A stretch of DNA of 64,000 nucleotides, from the NCBI GenBank assembly GCA_032164245.1, contig JAVMKO010000001.1, positions 18,017,603-18,081,602 of the forward strand, read 5' to 3'. The notes below the pieces were generated by a model. That model was not told where the DNA came from. It saw only the letters and a program-made list of their open reading frames with translations, and did not search any database. The first letter of the stretch is position 1. Every line of letters begins with the position of its first letter. Position numbers and translations under genes: made by a program. Shown piece by piece: positions 11,806 to 24,253 of the stretch. This stretch comes from Sternotherus odoratus (lineage: Eukaryota; Chordata; Testudines; Kinosternidae).

Positions 11806-12702
11806 TTGTGGGATTTGTACTTGGTTTCATATTATCTACTGGTTTTCTGTTTGTCTGTCTGGGTATTACAGTGCAAACAGCCAGAGGATATAGCAACAGT
11901 CAACATCAGCATGAAATGATGAGTTAAAATTTCTACGGTGTGTTAAATATTACTATGACTAATACTAAATATTACTGTTAACAACACTGAAGGCTAGTAA
12001 AATTGAGGCGTGGATAGGGCAACAGCCAGGAGCATGTTGCAAACAGTATTAGATTCAGACTAGGGAAAACTGAAGACAGCAATGCATTATGAGAGGGAAT
12101 CAGGATTCAGGTGAAGGCTGTATTTGGTGCAGAACAAAGATGTGAGGATCAGTTAAAGAACTCAGACTTGTAACTATCCAAATTCAATAGGTTTTAATGT
12201 TGTTTTTATAGATAAATACCAGTGAAATACGTTTAGAATTTAGCGGTTTGTATTTGCTAGGGATCTAGTCCATGAATCATTGAAAAAAAGGGGAGTTCTG
12301 GCTTTTTTTCCCCCAGTAACAGCAAGGTTGGGCTCTAGATTGGAGCTTTGGTTTGACATGAATCTGTTGCATATTCTAATTTATCTAAAATGCTTTGGGC
12401 TGAAACCTCACAGGATCAGACATTCTCAGTAGATGTTAAGCAAGACCGGGCATACTTTTTTTTTCAGATTGCAGTACATCTGGTTGAATATCTCATGGGA
12501 TCTCAGTGCAACTGGTTCCAAGGAAGATAGGAAATAGAAATGAAAATTGTGTTTTGTTTTATAATAAAAATAATCTAATGGATCTTTTCTGAATTTCCAA
12601 AAAGATTTGGATTTGGTTTTATATGAAGTAACTATTTATTTTAGTCTATACCAGAAGTGAATGACTTGGTCTGAATATCAATCACTCCACTACCAAAGCC
12701 AA
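11806..12702. other. Unclassified sequence inside the long inverted repeat
   Basis: No ORF of note and no terminal repeats. It may be interior remnant of an older element bounded by the arms at 9351 and 12916, or ordinary intron. Confidence 0.4.
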
Positions 12703-12916
12703 AGACACTTTAGCAAAATATTAGGCATGAGCAGAGAGGCAGAAAAAGAAAGTTAGAAGGGTCAACCACAAAATGTTGCCAAAGCGCATGCAAATGTTAG
12801 AAAGAGACACAGGAACATTCTGGAAAAGTCAGCTGAAGACTAGTTTTAAATTGCTGAAGGCATTGAGCAATGGGACTCTTCACATAAAAAATTCACAGAA
12901 TTAAAAACTGTTAAAA
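12703..12916. repeat. Right arm of a long-range inverted repeat
   Basis: Reverse complement of 9351-9576 at roughly 80 percent similarity by eye, with small indels. See the left arm. Confidence 0.8.
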
Positions 12917-15260
12917 TGTGAGGAACACGTGATGTGCCTAGTGCTGAACAGGTAGTCACAGTCAAAAAGTCATATCTCAGGGGTAGGCAGAGAAAGGAAT
13001 GATGGTGCTATTTTATGGTCTTTTTTTTTTTACCCAGCATCTTGGACTGAGAGCCACACAGGACAAGATGATGTACCCCCATCCCATGTGGCTCCTTACT
13101 TCCCTCAGCTGGCCATCTATGTTTTGGGTTATATTGTGGTGAGGAGAGCAAAACGCCATGAGTGTGCATGCAGAGGCCAGGAATGGCTTGAGCCTCGACT
13201 CTGCCTCACCAACAAACCAGTTAGCTCAGCAAATCCTGAATGGGACTTGCTTGCTTCTATGAAGTATCTGATAAATAAGGATGTCAGGGCATCTTGATCT
13301 GAATATAGCAAGGATACAGAATGGTGACCCACAGCCCCTACTTTTCAGTCTCCTTACTGTGCACCATGCTGTTGTTAGTGTGCCCAATCAGCTTACACAA
13401 TCTGGCCTGGAAAATGTAAAGCACTCTGGACTTGGCAAGAAAGGAAATGAGTAGACCTGTGAGTGAGAGCCAGGAGGAAGATAGCCAGGATAGGCAGTGC
13501 CAGCAGAAAAGATACTGACAGTGAAGCAGGCAATGCTTTTATCTCCCGTGCATAGGAATTGGTTTTAATTATGTAAAATGTATCATAAAGAGACCTTCAT
13601 CAATCTTGCTAGTTGCATTGTGACTGTCCCAACTCAGATCTGCGGAGAATTATCTTGCATTTTAGTGGATATGCTATCCTGTGTGGTTGGGAAGACATGT
13701 TGTGATTTTCGGGGAACGGTTTGTTGAGTTGTATGGGAGTAAACTGTGACTCTCAAAGATGAGATGGTGATTCTTCTATGGCTATGGTGTATTAATCCTG
13801 AGGTAAACTGCTATACAGTTAACTAGAATAAAGAGACAATAGAGTGTGGCTGGTTAAAGTGGGTCTGTAGCCTCTCCATAATGTAAAGTGTTGAGCCTTT
13901 GAATGATGCTATAGAATCAGGACCCAAACTTGCTATTGAGCTTTGCCTGAGGAAATTTTTATCAGTAAACTTTAAAGGGGAAAATGTCTCTCACAAATCT
14001 GTACATCATTAGGCTTTGTGCAGGGAACACTGCTTTTATTTTGGAGACTAGAATCCAGCAATCCACAGGGGACAGCTGGGTTTCAACGGAGACCTCGGTA
14101 GCTGCTGTTCCAGGCTACAAACTGAAAAACAGACTGCAGGTGGTGTGCACCACTATGCATGGGCTTGTTTCTACTGGGTCCATATAAGTTTTGGACTGGT
14201 AGCCCCTCCGTATTGGCCTATTTCGGATCAGCATAGAACCCCCTCTCAGTGATGTAAATATTATGTAGACGTGCCCACTACTGTGCCTCTGCTTCACCAT
14301 CTCTGAGACTAAGGGCCATGTATCTTGCTCTCCACACCTGGGAAGAGTTACCAATAATGAACACCTCTCAAAAGTTCTCGGTTCTGTCTCTCTCAAGTCC
14401 ATTTTGTCCAAACACCAGGATTATCTTACACAAAGGAACATAACATCCCTGTTTACCTGCTGTTGAAATTAATCTTTTTCAAAGGAGGCAGTTTGTGTTC
14501 CGTCTGCACTTGCCTGTCTTGGAACTCCTACAGTTGTTGTGTAAATGTCTAGCTCTAGCGCCTTTTCCCAGTGTAGTCTGAATTGCTGATAAGCTTCTGT
14601 CTAGTCAGTTGTAATTGCTGCTGTGATTTAGTACTTTCATAGCAGCTCTCCTTTGATTGCTGCTATACACTTTTTAATTTGGTTGAAAATGATCTTATTC
14701 CTCAAAGTCATTGCTCAACATCAGTTGTCCTGTTTCTCAGCTGTGGAAATCACACCTATGAATTTTAGTCTCCTGCATCTCGGACTAGATTGTTACTGGC
14801 TGTTAGGAAAACCATACGTAATCTTTTGGTATTAAGTAAGCACACTCCTGGATTTTGATGCACAATTTAAAATGAACACAAAAGTTCTTGCTTGCAAAGA
14901 TATTATTTATTGTACTTTGGGAGAGGAAAAATATGATTTAAGAGATCAACATTGTACTCCTTATGTGGCTTTGCTTTGGAAGATGGCAGGAACCTTTTAG
15001 TTAGTTTCTATTTTTAAAAATCAGAGTTTTTAACTTGTACAGTACATTCAGTTAGCTAAAGCATCACTTTGATTGTTGTAAAAGATAAGCACATTGTATG
15101 TGTCTCTTGAAAAACAAATAGATGAAATCCTGAATTTCTTCCTGGATGACTTCAATATCCAATTTTAAACCTTGAAAAGAATTGTTTCCAATAAGCCCTA
15201 AATTCTCAATCATTTTGTATTGGGACTGTGGGTTAATTGAAGTTAACTCATGTGATGAAC
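12917..15260. other. Anonymous intronic sequence
   Basis: No recognisable gene or repeat family. ORFs are short and without motif. Confidence 0.4.
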
Positions 15261-15261
15261 T

Positions 15262-15735
15262 TTAAAAAAATTAATCACGATTAATTGCACTTGTAAATAA
15301 TAGAATACCAATTTAAATGTATTAAATACTTTGGATGTTTTTTCTACCTTTTTATATATATTATATTCTGTGTTGTAATCAAAATCAAAGTGTATATTAT
15401 TTTTATTACAAATATTTGTACTGCAAAAATGATAAAAATATTTTCTATTCACGTCATAGAAGTACTGTAGTGCAGTTTGTCATGAAAGTGCAACGTACAA
15501 ATGTAGATTTTTTTTGTTACATAACTTCACTCAAAAATAAAATAATGTAAAATGTTAGCGCCTGCAAGTCCACTCAGTCCTGCTACTTGTTCAGCCAATT
15601 GCTCAGACAAACAAGTGTGTTTACATTCACAGGAGATAAAGCTACCCACTTCTTGTTTACAATGCCACCTAAAAATGAGAACAGGTATTCTCATGGCACT
15701 GTTGTAGTCGCCATTGCAAGGTATTTGCGTAGCAG
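15262..15735 (-). pseudogene. hAT transposase C-terminal relic
   Basis: On the minus strand, about 15580-15730 translates to a hAT dimerisation-domain sequence: RKYLAMATTTVP, then a stop, then EYLFSFLGGIVNKK and SPVNVNTLVCLSNWLN. This is the usual end of hAT transposases with the (C)ERLFS motif, where the codon before E has become a stop. The left end carries the taatcacgattaattgcac motif found at the 3' ends of this family. The terminal inverted repeats appear lost. Confidence 0.8.
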
Positions 15736-15749
15736 TAAAATACTTACTT

Positions 15750-15905
15750 AGGCAACTACAGGGTTTGGCGGCAGCTTAGCAGAAATTTTGAGACTGTCAC
15801 TGGTGCCTAAATAGCAGACTTAGGCACCTATGTGCACCCAAAGCTTAGAATCCGAGTGCCTAAGTCCTTTTTGGAAATGGGACTTAAGATGCTTGCTGTA
15901 ATTGT
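15750..15905. repeat. Unclassified TTAGGC-rich interspersed repeat
   Basis: Several copies of ttaggcacct and tgcctaagtcc in both orientations suggest a palindromic interspersed repeat similar to material at 18970-20110. The family is not assigned. Confidence 0.4.
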
Positions 15906-17279
15906 TGCCCTAGGCCTTATTTGAACTGTGCAAAGTAGAAATAGAACATTGTTTCCTCCTATAATTATTTAAGGGCTAACCATAATCTAATCCACTAGAA
16001 ATCAGCAGCTGCAATATACTTTTAAACAACCCTAGTACTTGCATAGCTTTATAACTGTTAACTATATGTATTGTATATTAACAATTCTTCATTGACATTT
16101 TACATTGACATTTTATGTAATGCAATTTTTCAGCTGCTAGAAAATTGCTCAATACATGTAGAAGACTGTGACAAAATTGTGAATGGTTTTACTCTTTATT
16201 TGTGTGTGTGTATGCGTGTGTTTGCATGCATGAGTGTGAGTGAGGGACTATATGCCTTTATTCAGCTACTAAATAAAATTCTGAATAAAATCACATGTTG
16301 CTGTCTGCTGCAGGCTCTTGATAAAGCTCTAGCAAAAAGAATGAACGAATAAAATAAACACATTCTCTGAATTTAATCACTGATACTTATTAAAACAATT
16401 TGTTAGAAAATATAGACAAGTCTGACTCTAAGCACCCCTGTATGGTCTGCATTGCAGCCCAGGACACAACAAGAAGTTAAACCTAAGTATATGGTTAGGC
16501 AAACCGGAAGACTTTGTAGGTGGGACGATCATCTTTCCATTCAGCAGAATGGTCAATCTGTCATATTCCATGAGCACTTAATTCATTTAAAATATATATT
16601 GAATTCTTTTCAGTGGTTTTAATGTTGCTCTGTTCATCTTAAATACTTGTTTAAATTAACTATTGAATGCCAAAAAGAGTAGATTCTTAAAAACAGTGAA
16701 TCAAGCTTTTACATTTAGGTAATTGTTTTGCAGAGGGATTTTTTTCCTTGATATTTTTAATATCTCAATTTAATATAAAACTGTAGTATGCTATCAAATT
16801 GTTAAAAGTTTTGGTATACAATAATGTTTGTTTGAATTATTTTTAGGGCCAGTCAAATTATTTATTATAAACTACTTATTTGGCTTTTAGTCCTTTATCT
16901 GTTTTTATACAACTGAAGAGATCCCAATTTGTATAAATGTGTTCATTATTCTGAGTTGTTCAGTGCATGATCTATGTAAGCAAATTTCACCCTACGGATA
17001 GTTTGCAGATTGTTGATATTCATACACTATTTGATATTCATTTTTCATCTAAGGTCAAATTGTATTCTTACAGGTCCTTGACTGGCTGGCCTATTTTTTA
17101 TTTATTTTTTTAACCCACCTGGATCTAGCAATATTGTATCATGAAATGAATTTAGTTTTTTGATTGACTGAGTCATGGCTCCAGGCTTGAAATTCACTTT
17201 CCTAGAGCGTACATGAGAACAAAACTTTGCTTGTAGGAGTGTTCATGAGAACTCAGACCAAAAAAGATTACAATCATGA
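15906..17279. other. Anonymous AT-rich intron
   Basis: It contains only a TG-rich patch near 16200-16240. Nothing else was recognised. Confidence 0.4.
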
Positions 17280-17830
17280 TGTAACTGGGTGCACTTACCT
17301 CATGTGATTGTCTCCTGGCTGGGGGGGGGGGGGGGAGGGGGATAGGGAAGGTGTCTGCCATTCTCTCCGTTTATGGTGACCCGTCGGCTGTTTCTCAGGT
17401 GGGTTTCTGTGACTCAGCCCTCCGGCCCAGTTACACACAATTTGTAGGTATCTAGATCTATTAGACTCCTTCCAGGGTAACAGGGCCTGTCTCAATGGCC
17501 TCTGCCCTCTCCTTCTATGTAGCCCTATTCTGGACTCAGTGCTCAATCAGTCCTTCAGTCTCATCCGCTTCAGAGCTGCCTTTCAAATCCTTTCTTATGG
17601 AGCCATCTCCTTTGAACCTAACCCTCCAGCTAAGCCACCACCCAATATTGGTGCATTAGATCTCCCTCTGGGGCATATCAAATTTCAATAATTGTTGACC
17701 CCCTTCAGGGTATTCAGTCCCCTCTCTGGGCCTGGTTCAACTTCCTCCTTGGAGCCTGTGACTGGTGGGGGGACCCAGGCCCACATACTACTCCAAGCCC
17801 CAACTGAATTATCACTAGAAAAACTTTGTA
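17280..17830. repeat. GC-richer unclassified block with a poly-G tract
   Basis: The base composition rises sharply relative to the flanks, and a run of about 20 G residues lies near 17322-17340. Such islands inside AT-rich intron usually mark old LTR or DNA-element sequence, but no ends were found. Confidence 0.35.
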
Positions 17831-18914
17831 GAAAATGTGGTTATGAATGAAACGCCTGATGGAGAAGGGGAAGCAAGGAATTTCAAGCTTTATCTGTTAG
17901 CATGGTAGAAGCCGCAGACCACAGGTTGAAAGCCACTGAAATAAAGAAAGATGTTGGTAAGAATTAAGTGAAGCAGAAGCTTGAAAGTGAAGATGGAAAA
18001 TTTGTCCATCTGCAAGGTATGAAGACTTCTATGGGAAGAGATAAAGAAGAGAGTGACATAGAATAACACCATTTACTCTAAATTCATAACACCATTCTTA
18101 AGATTGAATTCTCTCTCCTAAATCTAGTCGGTGATGTTACTCATAAATAGGGAAGCTTTGCAGCCATACAAAACATTCTCTAGACAGCAGAATCATGTGA
18201 AAATATTAGGTATGACAAACCCTGTCCATGCCACACAAGCACAACTGTTGTCTGGAACTATAATCTGTCTTTGGTTTGGATTTGCATCCGTTTAGCAGCT
18301 AATAAACCTAATTCTATCTTTCATAGCATGCAATTTGCATGGCATTTGGCACCTGTGTTAAATCTTTTATGATTCTTCAAGAGTAACTTTCTGGATGTGC
18401 GTCTGCCAAAAGAAAACAATTCAAGACTAATTTTTTTGTTTGTTTCAGTTACATGGTATTGTCAAACTATAATTCTATTTTTCAGGCCATCTGTTGCTAA
18501 CAGCTACAAGAAGCAGGAATCAAAAATATTTTAATGTATTTATGGAAGGAATTCTTGGCTTATTACCCTTTTAATGCAGTCTATTGGATTTTTGCTGGAA
18601 TACAGCATAAACACTTACAGACAGATCTTAACATTACAAGAAAATGTAATAGCAGAGGGGGAAATATCTATGCACATTCCTCTTACTGTCATAATGAAAG
18701 AGTAAATGATAGTTTACTCCCCTATCTAAAACAAATGAAACTTAAAAATAGTCAAAACCTCAAGCCACTCTCCACAGGTGAGAGGGAAAAAGTTTGCTAA
18801 ATGTCTGTAGTTCTGTAGGTTTGTTTATTATATAGGTCTCTCAGTGCCACCCATTACCATAATATCTGATCACCTTATGTGCCTGAATGATTTTACATTC
18901 ATGCCAGTCTATCT
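17831..18914. other. Anonymous intronic sequence
   Basis: No recognisable feature. Confidence 0.4.
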
Positions 18915-18970
18915 GGGTGAAGTAGGGAGGATAGTATCTCTAGTTTACATATGGGTTACTGAGTCACATA
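18915..18970 (-). repeat. MIR-like fragment
   Basis: The order atagtatctctagtttacat then gggttactgagtcacat resembles the reverse complement of the MIR 3' core. It is short and diverged. Confidence 0.4.
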
Positions 18971-20150
18971 GGCCCAGATCCACACAGGGATTTAGATGCC
19001 TAAATCCCAGATTTAGGTTCCACTGCAATCCACAAAACCCCCAATTGAATGCTGCCTAATCCTGCCTAAACTCGCTAAGCACCTACATTCTCACTGTAAA
19101 AGTCTATATATGCTTAAGTTTTTGTCTCTGGGCATGTATGCAAGTTCTCACTCTAGGCATCCAGATGCCCAAGGCCCAGCATAATCTTCAAACCAGGGAA
19201 AGATAGCTGTTCTTCCACCTATATCACCTGCAGATTGTGGTCCATTCAAAATTCAGCTGGAGTAGTTTGTGGTGTCTCCCCTATAACCTTTACCCACTGG
19301 TTAGAGCACTCACTCAGGGCATGAGAGACTGGGTTCTAGTCCCCATTGACCTGATAAGGAGAGAGGATTTCAATACAGTCTTCCGCCTCTCAGTCAAGCA
19401 CCCTAACCATTGGGATATAAGAGAGTTTGATGAGGGCTTCTATATTCTCTTCTTCTGAAGTTGTTACACTGTGGAAAAATAATTAGAGTCATTAGGTCCA
19501 AGATGAGTGAGAATGACTTTGTTGCTGGGTCGTCAGTGCATTCACTTGAGTGATGGGAGACAAGGGGCCAGTCCTCTTTTTTCCTATGACCATTTCATTA
19601 TGTTTCCAGAGTGGAATAGCCTCAACAGGAGAGACTGAGGAAGAGCCATATCAGAATATCCCTTTGTCTACTGGTTAGGCACTTGCCTTAGAGGTGATAG
19701 GATGTGAACAGGAATCTTTCTTCTCATCAGGCAGAGGAGGGGGAATGAATCCAGGTTGCCTACCTTTTTGGTGAGCGTTTTAACCGCTGGGCTGAAAGTT
19801 ATAAGGCAGCCACCTTATAACTCCTCCAGCATTTCTTGCAAGAACAGCTGAGAGACCCAAGTGTGTCTGATTCTGAGAGGGATTTCTGCAGCACAGTCTT
19901 AGGCACCTAACTTCATGGGAGGAGTAGGGTATTGGTATTTCCATTGGTTAGCTTAGGCAGCTCCTCATTGGCAATTCCCATTGCTTAGCTTAGGTGTCTC
20001 CCTGCCTAACATGCTGGCTTTTTGGGGTACCATTCTCAAGCGCCTATCTCTCCCCATGAATTATATACCAAGTTAGGCACCTAAAACAGGGTTTGTGGAT
20101 TCCAGTGATTTTTCACAGTGCCTAAAAGTTAGGTGTTGCAATGCTCAGTG
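18971..20150. repeat. Composite foldback repeat built of tRNA-like SINE heads
   Basis: The outer parts share inverted sequence (about 19018-19042 and 20088-20112, around 'atccacaaaacc'). Between them lie five tRNA-like heads: + 19289-19346, - 19361-19417, + 19523-19578, + 19665-19720, - 19741-19797. The first has an A box TGGTTAGAGCA at 19298-19308 and a B box GGTTCTAGTCC at 19332-19342, spaced as in a tRNA. They are SINE-derived and not functional tRNA genes, because no full cloverleaf is present. Confidence 0.6.
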
Positions 20151-20254
20151 TTGTAACCAACGTATTAGTGTTCCAGGTCATAATGTTTAAGGGCCTGATT
20201 GTTGGGTGGGGGGGGAGGGGATATAGGGATGGAGCCTCCAGTTTACTTCAGATC

Positions 20255-20365
20255 AAGCAGTAAACAACTTGGGCAAGGTCACAAAGAAGGATTATGACAG
20301 AATTCACATTTCCTGAATCTTAACTGAATGCTTTAGTCACAATATCCACTGCCCTCTATTCTGGT
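20255..20365 (-). repeat. MIR (CORE-SINE) fragment
   Basis: The plus strand shows cttgggcaaggtcacaaag followed by a tRNA-like head in reverse (gctttagtcacaatatccactgcc). Together these match a minus-strand MIR. Confidence 0.6.
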
Positions 20366-23300
20366 GCTGAACTGTGCATGCATGGGGAAAAAAATGTATT
20401 TCTTAACGTTAATGTCCTAAATTGTTACAAATGTGAATTGAAAGGAGAAACGGATGGTATCTGCTAAACAGGGCAGGGAGAAATTGGTCTGGAGATTTAT
20501 TTCAGAGAAATAAGTGAGAGATTTTGCTGACTGTCAGTGGTAGTAAGAATGTAATTCAATAAGTGTAGGCTGAGTTCGAATAGATGGAAAATTAATCTTC
20601 AGTTTCTGTCTCCTGTGGGATTTTCCTGTGCCATTATTGATTGCATTTCAAGCTCCTGCCTCAGGAGAGAAATTGGTTGGAGTTAGATTTTAATTGTATT
20701 CACAAGCTACATTGGATTACTTTCCTTCACAATATATGTGCTTTGTGGTATGTTTGTGAAAACAAAGTTGGTCTGGACATTAAAAATGTAACCAATACAT
20801 TTTAGTCTATTGATAGAAGCATACTTTTTAGTTCTCTCATTATTGTGTGATTAATATGTGTGATTAATGGAAATACACTGTCTTGGACAGTATTATTGTG
20901 TCTACATTCTTCTAATTCAGATATATTTTTCAGGGGGAACTGGTAAATTCCTATTCATTACTGAGAAGCCATTATGACTTCTGGATTTTGTCGGTCAGTG
21001 ACTAGGAGTCAAATTCACCTAGTTTGGCAGGACCCAGAAACCATTTAAACTACTTGGTGCTGGTAGATTGTGGAGGGGAGATAGACAAACGTGTTGGGTA
21101 GTGGGGTCTGGATTGTACCCATTGTCATCACAGGGAATCTCTGTGCCAGCCCAGAAGAGTTCAGAAATAGGCACTTGAAGGCAGGCTGTTGGTGCATTTT
21201 ATATGAATCCTTTGGGCCCAGTCTCTTGCATCAGAGGGCTGCAGAGACATTGATCACAGCCATGCATGTGGGGAGGGAATTTAAGTGAGGTATGGAAAGT
21301 GAGTGAGTGAACTCTCAGATCTACGTAGTTCTCTGTTTGGGCCCATAGAGGACAGATAGAAAAGATCAGACCTGGGTTGGTGATCACTACAGCAAGAGTT
21401 CTCACCTGGGGGAGGAGGGTTGGTAGGAGTTTCTGGGGGTCTTTGGGGCTAGAGCTTGTGTGAAAGAATAAGGCCTCTGTGTGATAGCTCAACATGGGGG
21501 TGGACCGGCAGTCTCTTCTCTATGCCAGGTGGGTGGTGTGTGGGCAGGCTAACTCCCCCTCTTTCCCAAGAGAATAATAGGGGAGGAACAAAGAGAGATT
21601 ACCTCACTTAGAGAGTCCTCTGGGCACCTTCCCCCTCTTGGCAAGAGGCAATCATCTGAGCCAGTATTTGCAATCAAATATTCTAATATCTTTTACTCAG
21701 AACTAAATTGAATCCTTGCAGAAAAGAGATTGCAGAGATTCATGTTCAGAGGAATACAGAGTTTTCATAATCCTTCCAGTCAAATATGAAAGCTCGCTCC
21801 TGGGAGCACTACTTTTATGGAAAACAGGTTGTAGTGAAGCTTTAAAATAAACAAACCCAGCAAACTGAAAACAAATAATCCTTGTTGAGAAATAGAGGGG
21901 AAACACTACATGGTTCTGGCATTTTATAGTGGTAATGTGGCTTTATGCCCCCCCCCCCCAGCATTCTTTTCTGAGCATGTTAAAGTGGAGTTTGAGATAG
22001 TTAGTGCTAATCTCCAAAATAAATGACCATGCTAGATATTTTTGGTGATTTGTTTAATCAAATGGTTTGCAGGCATGAGAGAAATTTTCTCACATCAACA
22101 GCCTGTTGTTGGGATCTTACTTACAGAGTTTGTCTAGCTCATTAAATTGGACAGCAGGAGGCCAGGAAATAACTTATGAGCACCACATCAAAATTTGCTA
22201 ATCATTAGGTGACAGTTCAGACTTAGAAACACATACGCTGCCCTGTAATTGAAAAGCAATAATTATGGTAAAACATTAATTGGGCCAAATTACATTGTGT
22301 CTAGAGGGGTGCTAATGTTCTATAATTTTGAATCATAAACAAATGTAGTAATCTATAAACAATCACTGGTTTTGGATCTAGTATGATAATTTAAAATCAA
22401 GATATAACTCCAAGAACTTCTTACTGAGTCTTCTGTTATCTGAAAGGGGGATGGATAGTGTATTAAACAGAAATGCATCAAGCAACATTGTGCAGATGTA
22501 TCCTACTCCATCTGCTTTCCTATTTTTAATGCTAAATTCCATCACTCAAAAAAGATAAACTTCTATGTACAATGCAGAAGGGCTAGTTTGCAAACCATTT
22601 ACAGTTGCTAACATATGTTAGTCCATTGGCCTGAAGTTCAGTGGACTATTTGTGAAAGTAAGTGCTGACCAATATGAATGTCACCATCTGGCCCTAAATA
22701 GGGACTAAGCATTACAAAGTATTCTACACATTTTACCTATTCACATACATTCTGACTGGGGCTTATGTGGATGCCCCGGTCGAAGAGGAGTGTTAGGACC
22801 CTCCTGGCATCCTTGCATTTCCTGAAGAGAGACTGACAGAATCACGCTTTGTGCACTTATGAGATCAAGGGACATTTGCCCCTTACTATGCTGCCCCAAA
22901 GAGAGTGAGTGGAGGAGGCACGAACATAGTTGTTTCTCTGCTCTGGTAAGCAAAGCTGGCTTTTCAGAGAGCTGCCAGTTGCAAGCCATAAAAGTAGCCC
23001 AGGCGCTCTTCCCCAGGAACTCTGACAGACATTCTCTCTTCCAAAGTACAGTACCCCCCCCCCCCCAGCTCCCCTGCTGGAGCAGTGAAACCTTTATTAT
23101 GGGATCTACGATCAAACCTTTAACTAGTCCTGCATTAAGACAAGTGGGAGGGCAGCTAAGGAGATATCTCAGTCAAGCCATCCGATGTTTGCCTTGATAT
23201 TTGGTTGAGCGTGATTAAATAGTACAATGATGGACAGCATAGAAATGAATCACTAATAATCTAAAGACAGTTATGTTCAACTGGTTAAAATCTGTATTAT

Positions 23301-23842
23301 ACATAATACATCTTACAAAACCAGTGTCTTTATGTATAATAACTAAAATAACAATATAGTGGTCCTTTATTTTTATATTTATTATTGCTGTTCCAAGTAG
23401 TTAACTGTTATGGTGAGTTAAAAAAAATTCTGTGAATATTTATATCATGTTCCTTTCATTTTTGTCTCTTGTTATGGGCCCAGAGAGCCATTTATGGAAA
23501 ATCTACTTATGAAATAAATGTACATTGTTGTAGCAATTTAGGATTTGCAATCTGAAAGATAATTTCCTAATACGAATATGGAAATAAATAGTATTTACAT
23601 TTTCGCATCTACAGCTTTAGAATGAGCTTGTAGCTCTAATTGATTATGAATAAGTGCCATACAATAAAATTAAATGCTCTTGCATTGCACTGTGTGTGTA
23701 TGTGTTTTACTTGTATATATTAAATATGCATCTGGGTATATAGTGCTGGTTTCACCTTTTCCTTGTGTAAGTTTAAATTCTATTAAGTTTAATGGGGGAT
23801 CTCTAGGTTAAAACCAGTGTAAGAGAGGATAATGATTTCTCT
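20366..23842. other. Anonymous intronic sequence
   Basis: No gene recognised. It includes C homopolymers near 21951-21959 and 23053-23066. The overlapping ORFs around 22741-23197 have no domain signature. Confidence 0.4.
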
Positions 23843-23843
23843 C

Positions 23844-23870
23844 TGTGTGTGTGAGTGTGTGTGTGTGTGT

Positions 23871-23902
<32 letters not shown>
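23844..23902 (+). repeat. (GT)n(GA)n compound microsatellite
   Basis: An interrupted GT run (about 23844-23871) passes directly into a GA run (to about 23902). It ends about 115 bases upstream of the CACNA2D1 exon acceptor. Confidence 0.95.
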
Positions 23903-23994
23903 TCTAGCTTTTAGAGAAAGATTATGAGTCTATTCTGTGCCAAGGGGCAAATGTGAATAAAATTGTTCTTAACATGAATTTTAATATTTTGTCC

Positions 23995-24017
23995 TTTTGA
24001 ATGTCTTTCTTTTAAAG
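23995..24017 (+). promoter_or_regulatory. CACNA2D1: Splice acceptor tract of the CACNA2D1 exon
   Basis: ttttgaatgtctttctttt precedes the AG at 24016-24017. This pyrimidine-rich tract sets the exon start. A near copy lies at 24254-24276. Confidence 0.85.
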
Positions 24018-24147
24018 TCTGAAAAGAATGATACTGAAACTGGAAGCCAGAAAATCAGACCAGTGTTTGAAGAAGATGCTGTCTTTGGGCGACAAATATC
24101 TTACCAGCACGCAGCAGTCCACATACCAACAGATATTTATGAAGGCT
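24018..24147 (+). CDS. CACNA2D1: CACNA2D1 internal exon (voltage-gated calcium channel alpha2delta-1), 130 bp
   Basis: The sequence shows a polypyrimidine tract ending in AG at 24016-24017, an open exon of 43 codons plus one base, and a consensus donor gtaagt at 24148. The frame begins at 24018. The peptide starts [12 protein letters not shown], contains [20 protein letters not shown] and ends at a glycine codon with a phase-1 split codon. From recall of the family, this matches human alpha2delta-1 at roughly residues 133-175, just before the VWA/MIDAS domain. Alpha2delta-2 differs clearly in this segment and alpha2delta-3 is more distant. The protein is an extracellular, membrane-anchored auxiliary subunit that promotes trafficking of CaV1 and CaV2 channels and binds gabapentinoids. 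This exon belongs to the N-terminal alpha2 part. The first codon is Ser where human has Pro. I searched by eye for the neighbouring exons and did not find them, so they probably lie outside the window. Confidence 0.93.
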
Positions 24148-24253
24148 GTAAGTAGCATGTGAACACATGGTTTTATATTTATAATAAGTGTATTATGCAC
24201 ATTCATAAAAGCAAATAGGTAAGTGTGCCTATTTTGCATTTGTGTTTATATCT

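Larger units (their letters stand above)
1..24017 (+). other. CACNA2D1: Inferred CACNA2D1 upstream intron (3' portion)
   Basis: Everything before the exon at 24018 is inferred to be intron, because the exon has an acceptor immediately upstream and no earlier alpha2delta exon was recognised. CACNA2D1 is known to have very large introns in vertebrates. The transposable elements listed separately lie inside it. An unrelated gene nested in this stretch cannot be excluded, but no ORF here resembles a known vertebrate protein. Confidence 0.75.

Noticed and set aside
17322..17340. Poly-G run as a functional quadruplex
   Set aside because: A single long homopolymer is more likely a simple repeat or an assembly-sensitive tract than a designed structure.
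19289..19346. Possible tRNA gene
   Set aside because: A and B boxes are present but no acceptor stem or full cloverleaf could be drawn, so it is SINE-derived.
22741..23197. Overlapping ORFs on both strands (124 and 112 codons)
   Set aside because: The reading frames cross a C homopolymer, have no motif and no flanking splice support.
24012..24239. A 75-codon antisense ORF over the CACNA2D1 exon
   Set aside because: It is a shadow of the sense exon, which has splice sites and protein-family support.
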